A stretch of 64,000 nt of DNA, taken from the NCBI RefSeq assembly GCF_014203045.1, contig NZ_JACHIF010000001.1, positions 868,001-932,000 on the forward strand, in the 5' to 3' direction. Origin of the DNA: Prosthecobacter dejongeii. Its GTDB lineage: Bacteria; Verrucomicrobiota; Verrucomicrobiia; Verrucomicrobiales; Verrucomicrobiaceae. The notes below the pieces were generated by a model, which made no database searches, was not told where the DNA came from, and saw nothing but the letters and a program-made list of their open reading frames with translations. How positions within the stretch are numbered: position 1 is the first letter of the stretch; the number at the start of each line of letters is the position of its first letter. Of this stretch, positions 24,038-32,479 are shown in pieces. Made by a program: the position numbers and the translations under genes.

Positions 24038-27000
24038 CTAAAGCCGCTTGCTGGTAAACTGACGGCTCTGCACCACGGCGAGCACGGCAGCGGAGAAGTG
24101 ACCTTCGTTGGTAGCCAGGTCGGTTTTGATCTTCTGCATCAGCAGCTTGTCCGTGGGCAACACTTGGCGACCTAAAGCGAAGCCGATGAGCTTGCGCGAA
24201 AAGTGGTGAGTGAGCTGGTCATCCTGGGTTTTCAGATATTCGCGCAACCCTTCAAAGCCAACAAATTTGGCTCCGCCTTTGACCTGTCCCGAGGTGTCCA
24301 GGGGCAGTCCACTTTCGTCCTTTTCCCGATAACGCCCGATGGCATCGAAGCCTTCCAAAGCGAAGCCGAGAGGGTCAATGCGATCATGGCAACCGGAGCA
24401 GGATTTGGAGGCGCGGTGCTGCTCTAGCATTTCACGCACGGTGGCAGGTTTTTCGCCATGCTCCTTCAGCTCGGGAACATCCGCCGGCGGAGGTGGCACG
24501 GGGGTGCCTAGCACGGCCTGCAGCAACCAATTTCCACGCAGCACTGGGCTGGTGCGGTGGCTGCGAGAGGTCTTGGTGAGCAGGCTGCCTTGGCCTAACA
24601 AACCACCGCGATGCTGGGCCGCGACGTTGACCTTTTTGAACTCTTCGCCCGTGACGCCTGGCACGCCATAATGTTTGGCGAGGCGTTCATTGAGGAAGGT
24701 GTAATCCGCCCCGATGATCTCCTGAACTGGCCGATCTTCGCGGATGAGGTTGGTGAAAAACAGAGTGGTTTCACGATCCAGATCACGACGCAGTTCGGGG
24801 GTGAACTGAGGGAACTTTTTGTCATCCACAGCGGCGTGTTTGTCGAAGCCTTTGAACTCCAGCCACTGGCCCGCAAATTCCTTGGCCATGGCTTCGGCCT
24901 TTGGATCCTTGAGCATGCGCTTCACCTGTGCGGCCAGCACTTCAGGCTTCAGCAGGCTGCCATCGGTGGCGGCTTTGCGCAGTTGCCAGTCGGGCTGAGA
25001 CGACCAGAGGAAGTAGCTGAGGCGGGAGGCGAGTTCCCAGGCATTGAGGGTGACTTCAGTCGGGGCGGCGGTAGCAGGAGGGGATGCGCTTTGAGGAACG
25101 CTGGTGGTCTGGCCTTCGATGGGGCGGGCAGGAGTGCCCACGCTCCCCTCGGGAGTCTTATTCGGAGATGTTTTGGCAACGGCGGGACTCTTGGGAGCCT
25201 CGTTTTTGCGGGCAGGAGTGCCCGCATCACTTTCCGCTCCTGCCACGGTGCCGACTTCGGTTTTATACAAGAAGTTAGGCGAAACCAGAATGAGCGTGAC
25301 GACTTCACGTGCAGCGGATTCGCGATCTAGATCTTTGGTTAGGCCGTCCTGATACAGCTTCGAAAGTTGCGAACGCTCTGCCTGGGTGGTGGGACGTCGC
25401 CAGGCCTGGCTGGCGAAACGATGTAGATGCTGGCGCATGAGATCGTCATACTGGACCTGCTGTTCTTTTTTCAGGGTGTCACGGGAAAGGAAGCTCCAGT
25501 CCAGACGCATCTGCTCCAGGCGCTTTTTCTCCACTTCAGGGATGATGGACTTGAGCTGCTCATCGCTGAAGTAATAGACGCCGGGGCCAGGTTTGTCGCT
25601 GTAGAGGTTGCGTGCCACTTCCTCCAGGCGGCGCTCCAGCATGTCTGGGAACACGGTCTTCATGCGGCCAAAGTCCGCCATGGTTTGACGATGGGCATCG
25701 GTGTTGCGTTTCCACACGGTCAACACGCCGGGAATGATCTCCTTGGTGTTTGGAGGTGTGCCCACAACGAGGTCCCACTGCACGGTGGCGAGATCCACCT
25801 CCGAGCTGCGCATGTCCAGACGGCCTGAGCCGAAGACTTCAGTGGTGCCTTCTGGAAGCGGCAGGGTGATGACCCGAGGGGCCTTGGCCGCGAGGACATT
25901 TTCACCGATGCCGTTTTTACCCAAAGGGTCTTTGCCAAAGTAGGATAGGGCTTTCTCAGCGGTGGCGATCCGCTGTTTCAGTTGCTCCAGCGTCAGTTCT
26001 TTGACGGCCGCTTTTCCCGCCTCGATGTCCTGCACCTGTTTGCGGAAAGCATTCCGTTCCTGGCGCATGTAGGCCGCGTATTCATAGTTCTTGCCCTGAC
26101 GGCGAATGCTGAGGCCTGTGAAAGTGACGTAGTCACCGCCATTGCCATCGCCTGTATCTCCAAGCACGACGTGGAATTCCTTGTGCCCTTTGACCTGCAC
26201 ACGGCTGCCCCCATAGGTGCGAAGGCCATCCGCGTCCTGCTGGCGGCGCTGCACGCCCGTGCCGGGTTTATCGGGATTTTGGGGGTTATTCCAGGAGCGA
26301 CGCTGATCCTGAATGGCCTGCAAAGAGGCGAGCACGGGAGCGGGTACTTCCTTGGGTTTGGCCGCATCTGGCGGGGGCAGATTGCGCCAAGGCAGCTTCG
26401 TGAGGTCGAGGAAACGAGACTGGATTTTGGTGTCGTTCAGCATCGTCCACCAGTTGTTCAGGAAAGGGACGGACAGCTTCGCTTCTTGGGCCAGTTGCTC
26501 CAGCGAGGTGGCTCCGGTGAGGTCCTTGTGCTTCCATTTCCAGCAGGCCAGCATGTAGTCGGCCTCACGCAGTTCACGGTCATAGGTGGGTAGGTGCGGG
26601 CCGGACATCTTTTGATACCAGACGTAGAGCGCCTGCTGGGCTTGCCCCTTGACCTGAGCATTGCCCCGCATGCCCACCCGTTGCGGGTGAAAGGTGACCC
26701 CCGTGCCGGGCAGGATGGTGGCGTGGTCCGCCAGCTTGCGTGCTGCGGCCAGATACTTGTCGAGTTGGGCCGGATTAACAAAAAGCGTGTCACCCGTGTT
26801 GGCGAAACCTTCGCCCCCGCCACCATCGGGCTGGAATTCTTTGGCGAGGCCGTAGTTCACACCCGTCAGGTCACGGATCGTGTAATCATACTCGGCATTG
26901 GTCAGGCGGCGCAGCGTCACCGCTCCGGGGTCTCCCGCATTCGCAGTAGCGACGGCATCCATCGCCCCAGTGGCCCAAGCGAGGAGCTGTTTTTTCTCTT

Positions 27001-27274
27001 CAGCGGAAAGCTGGGTCTCATCTTCCGGCGGCATTTCCCCCTTGGCCACCACGTCCTTCACCTTTTCCCAAAGCGCATATTCCTTCTCCACCGAAGGCTC
27101 TTTTTCCAAGCGCTCCAGGTCCACGCCACCCTTGGTCTTTTTGCCATTGTGGCAGTCGTAACAAGTCTCTGCCAGCATCGGCTGCACAGATTTCCACTCC
27201 GGTGCCGCATGAAGCGACGCCGCGAGAGACGTGAAGATGAAAAGGCGAACGGAAGGGGTCATCCGGTGAAGCAT
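24038..27274 (-). CDS. Planctomycete-type cytochrome c protein, DUF1587/1592/1588/1585 (DUF1595)
   Basis: 1078 residues. A short signal peptide is followed by a cytochrome-c motif CYDCH at residues 38-42 (planctomycete cytochrome c domain). The remainder matches the multi-domain proteins of PVC bacteria: LTNAEYDYTIRDLTG (DUF1587-type), a Pro/Thr/Lys-rich linker, SRLSYFLWSSQPDWQL (DUF1592), LNERLAKHYGVPG and HRTSPVLRGNWLLQAVLG-type segments (DUF1588), a second CSGCHDRIDPLGFALEGFD heme-like motif, and the GFALGRQV-type end (DUF1585). Partner DUF1552 proteins are usually encoded next door but none is seen here. Their biochemical role is unknown, with oxidation of polysaccharide-related substrates suspected. 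Confidence 0.9.
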   Translation of the reverse strand: MLHRMTPSVRLFIFTSLAASLHAAPEWKSVQPMLAETCYDCHNGKKTKGGVDLERLEKEPSVEKEYALWEKVKDVVAKGEMPPEDETQLSAEEKKQLLAWATGAMDAVATANAGDPGAVTLRRLTNAEYDYTIRDLTGVNYGLAKEFQPDGGGGEGFANTGDTLFVNPAQLDKYLAAARKLADHATILPGTGVTFHPQRVGMRGNAQVKGQAQQALYVWYQKMSGPHLPTYDRELREADYMLACWKWKHKDLTGATSLEQLAQEAKLSVPFLNNWWTMLNDTKIQSRFLDLTKLPWRNLPPPDAAKPKEVPAPVLASLQAIQDQRRSWNNPQNPDKPGTGVQRRQQDADGLRTYGGSRVQVKGHKEFHVVLGDTGDGNGGDYVTFTGLSIRRQGKNYEYAAYMRQERNAFRKQVQDIEAGKAAVKELTLEQLKQRIATAEKALSYFGKDPLGKNGIGENVLAAKAPRVITLPLPEGTTEVFGSGRLDMRSSEVDLATVQWDLVVGTPPNTKEIIPGVLTVWKRNTDAHRQTMADFGRMKTVFPDMLERRLEEVARNLYSDKPGPGVYYFSDEQLKSIIPEVEKKRLEQMRLDWSFLSRDTLKKEQQVQYDDLMRQHLHRFASQAWRRPTTQAERSQLSKLYQDGLTKDLDRESAAREVVTLILVSPNFLYKTEVGTVAGAESDAGTPARKNEAPKSPAVAKTSPNKTPEGSVGTPARPIEGQTTSVPQSASPPATAAPTEVTLNAWELASRLSYFLWSSQPDWQLRKAATDGSLLKPEVLAAQVKRMLKDPKAEAMAKEFAGQWLEFKGFDKHAAVDDKKFPQFTPELRRDLDRETTLFFTNLIREDRPVQEIIGADYTFLNERLAKHYGVPGVTGEEFKKVNVAAQHRGGLLGQGSLLTKTSRSHRTSPVLRGNWLLQAVLGTPVPPPPADVPELKEHGEKPATVREMLEQHRASKSCSGCHDRIDPLGFALEGFDAIGRYREKDESGLPLDTSGQVKGGAKFVGFEGLREYLKTQDDQLTHHFSRKLIGFALGRQVLPTDKLLMQKIKTDLATNEGHFSAAVLAVVQSRQFTSKRL
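25124..25223. repeat. Short repeat inside the DUF1592 coding sequence
   Basis: The 16-base word GCGGGCAGGAGTGCCC occurs at 25124-25139 and again at 25208-25223, both in the same orientation and itself nearly palindromic (GGGCAGGAGTGCCC). On the coding strand each gives GTPAR, in a low-complexity segment between two conserved domains. The repeats suggest that a repetitive sequence has spread into the coding region without disrupting the frame. Confidence 0.65.
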
Positions 27275-27407
27275 GGGCAGGGCCAGAGTTTGGGGGGAGA
27301 AAAGGATACGCCCCAGAGAGCGTACTTTTGCGATGAATGCCCGAGGTTTTGTGAATTGGGGGGGAGTTAGCGATGATGCAAGCCCATTCGAGAAGACCGC
27401 GTGGAGC

Positions 27408-27827
27408 TCACCACAACGGGGTGAAAAAACGAGTGAAGCCTTTTTTTCTCAAGCCTGTTTCCAAGACTCGGTCGCTAGTCCAAAACAGCGCATCCATATC
27501 CAAAGTAAGCGCCACATAGGCGGTATCGTTTTCATCCACGTCCCTGCATAGCCGCCATGATTCAGTCCAGCTTCCCAGTCGGATGCTGTCTTCATCAATG
27601 AATTCTATTCGCTCCAAGATGCTGTGAAGTAGCGACAGTAATTCGTGCTCAGGCAGTCCACTTGCAGAGACAATGCGTTCTTTATGCTTAAAGATCTCTA
27701 CGAAAACGTACTTTGGGCAAAGAAAACGGGTGTTTGGCAATGAGGCGAAAGCGCGCCGTAAATGATGGTTTGCCGCGATCAATTCTGAGAAGATGCGATT
27801 GGCATCAATGACCACACAGGCACTCAT
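27408..27827 (-). CDS. PIN-domain ribonuclease toxin
   Basis: The ATG at 27827 (MSACVVIDANRIFSELI) gives about 139 residues; the longer in-frame reading to 27944 overlaps the antitoxin gene and is unlikely. PIN features: DANRIF (first Asp), CPKYVFVEIFKH with a Glu, and DENDTAYVALTLDMDALFWTSDRVL with the conserved acidic pairs. This resembles the PIN_2 family (PF10130) more than classic VapC, by motif recall. It likely cleaves RNA when released. Its start overlaps the antitoxin stop by four bases. Confidence 0.82.
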   Translation of the reverse strand: MSACVVIDANRIFSELIAANHHLRRAFASLPNTRFLCPKYVFVEIFKHKERIVSASGLPEHELLSLLHSILERIEFIDEDSIRLGSWTESWRLCRDVDENDTAYVALTLDMDALFWTSDRVLETGLRKKGFTRFFTPLW

Positions 27828-28057
27828 CCGGCATCTACCTGCGCCAAAATTCTTTCGCGATTTCGAGACCACCAGGAGGAATCCACCTCCTGCGCCAGAG
27901 CTTCGGCGTCTTGTTGGGAAAACCGACTCTGCCGGGCGGTCCACTCCGCTTTGACGAAGGCAATAAAACTGGCCTCATCTGCATGTGGAAGTGCCTTCTC
28001 AGGGAATGAGAAAACGATGCGACCATCGGTGTGCAAAGTATCCAATGTTGCGGACAT
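27824..28057 (-). CDS. Putative antitoxin of the PIN toxin
   Basis: 77 residues, small and charged, directly upstream of the PIN gene with a four-base overlap (ATGA), the usual layout of a type II antitoxin. The protein opens MSATLDTLHTDGRIVFSFPEKALPHADEASF and ends in ILAQVDAG. I do not see a familiar DNA-binding fold with certainty; the assignment rests on size, position and coupling. Confidence 0.65.
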   Translation of the reverse strand: MSATLDTLHTDGRIVFSFPEKALPHADEASFIAFVKAEWTARQSRFSQQDAEALAQEVDSSWWSRNRERILAQVDAG

Positions 28058-28115
28058 GGTCAGTAACTTAACCTCCGCTTTTTAAAATTCAACGCATGAG
28101 TTTGATTGAGCAACC

Positions 28116-28916
28116 CTACTTTTTCGCAGGCGCTGCCGGGCCGGTGCCCTGAGGATTTTTGGTGCCAGGGCGCTCGATCTTTTTTGCGCCGGCGGGCAGG
28201 GTGGTGGGATCAAAGGGGAGGACAGGGACCTGTTTAAGTACCTTGAGCCGCAGGTCTTTGATCTGGACGGTGTTGGCATTGCCGCGATGGAGTTGGATGG
28301 CCAGCAGGCCCTCCAGGGTGCGACCTTTGGCGTCGTGATCCACCAACTCCGAGGTGGTCTGGCAATTGACCTGATGAATGAGGTGATTGCCACGGGCAAT
28401 GATGGTGTAGTCGTTCCACTGAGCGACATCCACTTTCACGGGCTCGTGCTCGTTGGTGAGCCAGCGCGTGCCTTCAGGATCAAGCAGCACGTTTTTGCCA
28501 TTGAGGCCGAAGATGCCACGGCCCTTTTCCTCATAGGTCATGCCGGTGTGCTCAAGGGCCGGATGGATATCGAGCTGATAACCCGCGATGCCCCAGGGGC
28601 CAGCCTCCGGTAGCGGACGGCTGCGATACTGGATGCCAGAGTTGTTGTCCCCAATCACGCGCATCGTGGCCTTCAATTCAAAGTCCTTCACCTGCCCCCC
28701 GCGCCAGATGAGGAAGGTGTTGTTCACCGGACTGTCCGGGCCCGTACAGATGCCTGTCACAAGACCCTCTTCTACCTTCCAGAGTTTCGGATCGCCGTCC
28801 CAGCCGCTGAGGTCCTTGCCATTGAATAGCTCGACAAAACCCTCCGCGTCTTTGTCCTGAGCGAAGCCAGGAGTGATGAGGGCGATGGAAGTAATAACAA
28901 GAAGAATAGGTTTCAT
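28116..28916 (-). CDS. DUF1080 3-keto-disaccharide hydrolase-family secreted protein
   Basis: 266 residues with signal peptide (MKPILLVITSIALITPGFA). The jelly-roll (concanavalin-like) fold is shown by FVELFNGKDLSGWDGDPKLWKVEEG, GQVKDFELKATMRV, NSGIQYRSRPLPE, GPWGIAGYQLDIHP and the later WNDYTIIARGNHLIHQVN. These proteins, very common in PVC bacteria, include 3-keto-disaccharide hydrolases that act on oxidised sugars. The substrate is not known here. It lies in a stretch with toxin-antitoxin and AT-richer genes. Confidence 0.9.
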   Translation of the reverse strand: MKPILLVITSIALITPGFAQDKDAEGFVELFNGKDLSGWDGDPKLWKVEEGLVTGICTGPDSPVNNTFLIWRGGQVKDFELKATMRVIGDNNSGIQYRSRPLPEAGPWGIAGYQLDIHPALEHTGMTYEEKGRGIFGLNGKNVLLDPEGTRWLTNEHEPVKVDVAQWNDYTIIARGNHLIHQVNCQTTSELVDHDAKGRTLEGLLAIQLHRGNANTVQIKDLRLKVLKQVPVLPFDPTTLPAGAKKIERPGTKNPQGTGPAAPAKK

Positions 28917-29043
28917 GATTTAAAGCCAGAGATAAAAAGAAGAGACTGTATATCGTGTGCTTTACGACAACGTGTTGCGATCAATTCTATGTCCAATAAC
29001 CAGCCTTGGCATAGCACGTATCAGTCACTAATATACCCACAAC

Positions 29044-29703
29044 ATGATGAAAAAGGCTTTCCTCATAGCACTTCTCTGTATTTCCTCTTTCTGTGCCGGA
29101 GCCATGTACGTCAGCAAGCATGAAAAAGGAAATCGTGAGTTCGAAGAATCACGGCATCTTGCTTCGATTGCGCGACTTCGCCAAAATATTTATGGTCCCA
29201 ACTTGTTTCATTGGAAATCTGAGTTGTCAGAAGCCAATCGAAAACTGTCAAAGTTTGATGCTTCAATCAGCAAAGGCTTTATGACCCTTTCATATCGTGG
29301 AGGGCTAGGAGCTTCTAACATCTCGCTTCGAGTGAGTGGGGATGGCTCTATCTATGTTTTAGAACCGGGCCAAGAAAATCGTTTGGTATGTCCACCAAAT
29401 CCGCAACGAGGAGCCGATTTTTTCAAACGAGTCCTGAAGAGTGGCATTCTCAATTATTCGGATGCAGTGATCGACCTAAAGGTGGATTTGCTAACACCTC
29501 TGCGGCATGCTTCGGTTTCGGACTCGCCTCAAACCATTTTTGATATCGTCATTCCTGAACTGGATGTGGATTGCCACTTTGCAGTTTATGCCCCGGAAGT
29601 TAAGTCGCAAAACTATCCGGACATTATCGAATACAAATTGGCGCTAGAAATCGAAAAAACGATATTACAACTTGTTCCGCCAGATGACCCATTTTGGAAT
29701 TAG
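29044..29703 (+). CDS. Secreted or anchored protein of unknown function
   Basis: 219 residues. An N-terminal hydrophobic segment (MMKKAFLIALLCISSFCAGA) is a signal peptide or anchor. The rest has no recognised motif; it includes RGGLGASNISLRVSGDGSIYVLEPG and FDIVIPELDVDCHFAVYAPEV. The base composition is more AT-rich than the neighbouring genes by eye, suggesting recent acquisition. The start ATG has a second ATG beside it (29044 or 29047). Confidence 0.65.
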   Translation: MMKKAFLIALLCISSFCAGAMYVSKHEKGNREFEESRHLASIARLRQNIYGPNLFHWKSELSEANRKLSKFDASISKGFMTLSYRGGLGASNISLRVSGDGSIYVLEPGQENRLVCPPNPQRGADFFKRVLKSGILNYSDAVIDLKVDLLTPLRHASVSDSPQTIFDIVIPELDVDCHFAVYAPEVKSQNYPDIIEYKLALEIEKTILQLVPPDDPFWN

Positions 29704-29754
29704 CTTGGCCACATTTTTACTTATAGTGGCCACCAACCAGCCACGGCAAGTTAA

Positions 29755-29988
29755 TCACAGGATCCCCGCAGCTTGACGGATGGCCTCAAGAACCGCCGGG
29801 CCGTAAGGTCGGTGTGGGGATCGCACCCCTTCCAAAAGGGCGGACTCCAGGGCTGGTGATTCATCGCATTCCTGACGTTCCAAAACTCGCAAAGCCGTTC
29901 TCACCACATCTGCTTCGTCGGCATAACGACCAGTATGCACCAAGTGCTGAACAAATGGGTCAAGTCCTGGGGGATGGGCGATTTCCAT
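29755..29988 (-). CDS. ParD-like ribbon-helix-helix antitoxin, orphan
   Basis: 77 residues: MEIAHPPGLDPFVQHLVHTGRYADEADVVRTALRVLERQE matches the ParD type (RHH DNA binding with LxxFVxxxVxxGRYxxxxxVVxxALRxLE). No ParE-like toxin gene is present on either side: the reading after the stop codon ends after about a dozen codons. It could be a remnant or act with a distant partner. Confidence 0.75.
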   Translation of the reverse strand: MEIAHPPGLDPFVQHLVHTGRYADEADVVRTALRVLERQECDESPALESALLEGVRSPHRPYGPAVLEAIRQAAGIL

Positions 29989-30071
29989 GCTTCAGTATTC
30001 TCTCACTCGAGGAGAATGGAATACATCAATGAATTTGCCTTTTTCATCAGCGCCAATATACAGGTCAAAGA

Positions 30072-30593
30072 ATGAAGACCCTACTGCTCTTTTTGATGCT
30101 GGCTGTGAATTGTAGCTTCGCAGTAGAACCGCTGATTGTCCTGACTCCCAAAAGCGAGGAAGCCGAGGAGTATGATTATGGCGAGCAACTCATTGAGAAG
30201 TTCAATTTGCTGTTGGAGAAAGACTCGCTTTTGAAAGAGCAGTTTGAGGAACTGGAGAGTGCACCCAAGGAACGAGCTGGTGGCAGATACGGGGGATTCA
30301 GCCAATCCTCATTTATTTTACATCGCTCTGAAGATTTTGATTTTGGCAGACAAGGAAGCTTTAGCAACTATCGCCAAACCGTCGTCATCCATTACGCATT
30401 TGATGAAGGGGGACGTAAAAGTATGATGTCCACGACCGGCGTTTTTGCCATCTTCCATCTCACTGGGAAAAAGATGTATAACTATTCTGAAAAGAAAGAG
30501 GAGTGGGAAATTTTAACCCATGAAGTGAGCGCTAAATTTAAGGAGTTTAGCAAAACCTTAAATGCCGATGAAAAACCCGGGGAGGATAAATAA
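30072..30593 (+). CDS. Secreted protein of unknown function
   Basis: 173 residues with a clear signal peptide (MKTLLLFLMLAVNCSFA). The mature part is acidic and charged, with a predicted helix (LIEKFNLLLEKDSLLKEQFEEL), then GRYGGFSQSSFILHRSEDFDFG and TVVIHYAFDEGGRKSMM. No family is recognised. It is AT-richer than its neighbours, as is the gene at 29044. Confidence 0.65.
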   Translation: MKTLLLFLMLAVNCSFAVEPLIVLTPKSEEAEEYDYGEQLIEKFNLLLEKDSLLKEQFEELESAPKERAGGRYGGFSQSSFILHRSEDFDFGRQGSFSNYRQTVVIHYAFDEGGRKSMMSTTGVFAIFHLTGKKMYNYSEKKEEWEILTHEVSAKFKEFSKTLNADEKPGEDK

Positions 30594-30661
30594 ATCTCGA
30601 TCCTTAACTCTGAATTCTGGCATTTTTCGTGGTCCGGCCCATCATCGGCTTTCACACCCAC

Positions 30662-32395
30662 ATGACCACCACCCGCAAGACCCCTGAACAACTGCGCTCC
30701 TGGCGCTGGTATGGCCGCGATGAACTCCGTTCCTTTGGGCATCGCTCGCGGGCGAAGCAGTCGGGCTGGGGCGCGGAAGACTATGTGGGCAAGCCGATCA
30801 TCGGCATCCTCAACACGTGGTCGGAACAAAACTCCTGCCACATGCACCTGAAGCTGACGGCGGATGGCGTGCGCCGGGGCATTTTGCAGGCGGGCGGGCA
30901 CCCCATGGAGATCCCGGTGCTTTCGGCAGGCGAGATGCTGACAAAACCGACGGCGATGTTTCACCGCAATCTGCTAGCCATGGAGGCCGAGGAAGTGCTG
31001 CGTGGCAATCCCCTGGATGGGGCAGTGCTGCTGGGCGGCTGTGACAAGTCCACGCCAGGCCTTTTGATGGGCGCTTTTAGCATGGACATCCCGGTCATCT
31101 ACATGCCCTGCGGGCCGATGATCAAAGGCAACTGGCGCGGTGAAACGCTGGGTTCCGGCAGCGATGTGTGGAAATACTGGGATGAAAAACGTGCGGGCAA
31201 TCTGAGCTGGGAACAGTGGTGCGAGATCGAAGACGGCATCGCCCGCAGCCCGGGCCACTGCATGACGATGGGCACGGCCTCCACCATGACGGCCCTGGCG
31301 GAAACGCTAGGCCTTGTGATCCCTGGGGCCTCCTCCGTACCAGCCGTGGATGCCGCGCATGTGCGCATGGCCGCTGCCGCAGGTCGGCAGATCGTGGAGA
31401 ATGCCTGGAATGACCTGAAGCCTTCGAAGATCGTCACGGAGCGTTCCTTTGAAAACGCCATCGCCGTGGATATGGCGCTGGGTGGCAGCACGAACGCCAT
31501 CGTTCACTTGGTGGCCATGGCAGGCCGCCTGGGCATTAAGCTGCCATTGGAGAAGTTTGACGAAATCAGCCGTCGCATCCCCCTGCTGGCCAACATGCGC
31601 CCGGCGGGCAAGTACCTGATGGATGAGTTTTACGTGGCCGGGGGCCTGCGTGCGCTGCTGAATGGCATGCGTGATCTTCTGCACACGGATGTGCTGACCA
31701 TCACTGGCAAGACCCTGGGCGAAAATGTAGAGGGCTGCGAAATCTACCAGCCCGATGTCATTCGCACGCCCGAAAACCCGATCCAACCCGATGGCGGCAC
31801 CGCCATCCTACGCGGCAATCTCTGCCCGGACGGGGCGGTGATCAAACACGCCGCTGCAACTCCCGAGCTCTGCCAGCACACAGGGCCAGCGCTGGTTTTT
31901 GATAGCTACCCGGACATGAAGGCCCAGATTGATAACTTGGACCTAGACGTGACGAAGGACACCGTGCTCATCCTGCGCAATGCCGGCCCTGTGGGTGCCC
32001 CAGGAATGCCGGAGTGGGGACAATTGCCCATCCCAAAGAAACTCATTCTTCAGGGCATTCGCGACATGGTGCGCCTGTCTGACTGCCGCATGAGCGGCAC
32101 CAGCTACGGTGCCTGTGCCTTGCACATCGCACCGGAAAGTGCCGTGGGCGGACCGCTGGCCTTGGTGAAAAATGGCGACCTCATCGAGCTGGATGTGCCT
32201 AACCGGAAGTTGCACCTGCATGTGAGTGATGAGGAACTGGCCAAACGCAAGGCCGAGTGGAAACCCGCCCCGCCACGTTACCAGCGCGGGTTTGCCAAGC
32301 TCTTTGTAAACCACGTCACGCAGGCCAATGAAGGGGCGGATTTCGACTTCCTCCAGCATCATCCTGAAGGTGTGCCTGAGCCGGAAATTTACTGA
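30662..32395 (+). CDS. Sugar-acid dehydratase, IlvD/Edd family, L-arabinonate-type
   Basis: Dehydrates a sugar acid to a 2-keto-3-deoxy acid. The ATG at 30662 (MTTTRKTPEQL) gives 577 residues; an in-frame GTG at 30629 is upstream but has no support. From this start, cysteines fall at residues 59 (QNSCHM), 127 (LGGCDKS) and 200 (PGHCMTM), the positions recalled for the [2Fe-2S] ligands of L-arabinonate dehydratase, which supports the start and the subfamily. Later motifs include DMALGGSTNAIVHL and MSGTSYGACALHIAPESAVGGPLALV. D-xylonate and related sugar acids are other possible substrates. An HpcH aldolase that could act on the product is encoded at 48037, but in a separate cluster. Confidence 0.88.
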   Translation: MTTTRKTPEQLRSWRWYGRDELRSFGHRSRAKQSGWGAEDYVGKPIIGILNTWSEQNSCHMHLKLTADGVRRGILQAGGHPMEIPVLSAGEMLTKPTAMFHRNLLAMEAEEVLRGNPLDGAVLLGGCDKSTPGLLMGAFSMDIPVIYMPCGPMIKGNWRGETLGSGSDVWKYWDEKRAGNLSWEQWCEIEDGIARSPGHCMTMGTASTMTALAETLGLVIPGASSVPAVDAAHVRMAAAAGRQIVENAWNDLKPSKIVTERSFENAIAVDMALGGSTNAIVHLVAMAGRLGIKLPLEKFDEISRRIPLLANMRPAGKYLMDEFYVAGGLRALLNGMRDLLHTDVLTITGKTLGENVEGCEIYQPDVIRTPENPIQPDGGTAILRGNLCPDGAVIKHAAATPELCQHTGPALVFDSYPDMKAQIDNLDLDVTKDTVLILRNAGPVGAPGMPEWGQLPIPKKLILQGIRDMVRLSDCRMSGTSYGACALHIAPESAVGGPLALVKNGDLIELDVPNRKLHLHVSDEELAKRKAEWKPAPPRYQRGFAKLFVNHVTQANEGADFDFLQHHPEGVPEPEIY

Positions 32396-32479
32396 GTTCC
32401 TGAAACGTCTGACATCACCCCAGCTCAGATTTCCGTTAATCCGGTTTTCAGACGGCTGCGTCTGCCTATCCTTGCCCTC

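Noticed and set aside
29992-30071. Minus-strand tail encoding FDLYIGADEKGKFIDVF before the ParD-like gene
   Set aside because: It resembles a protein C-terminus, but the frame has a stop after about 70 codons and no good start, and overlaps a plus-strand gene with a signal peptide. Probably chance or a small relic.
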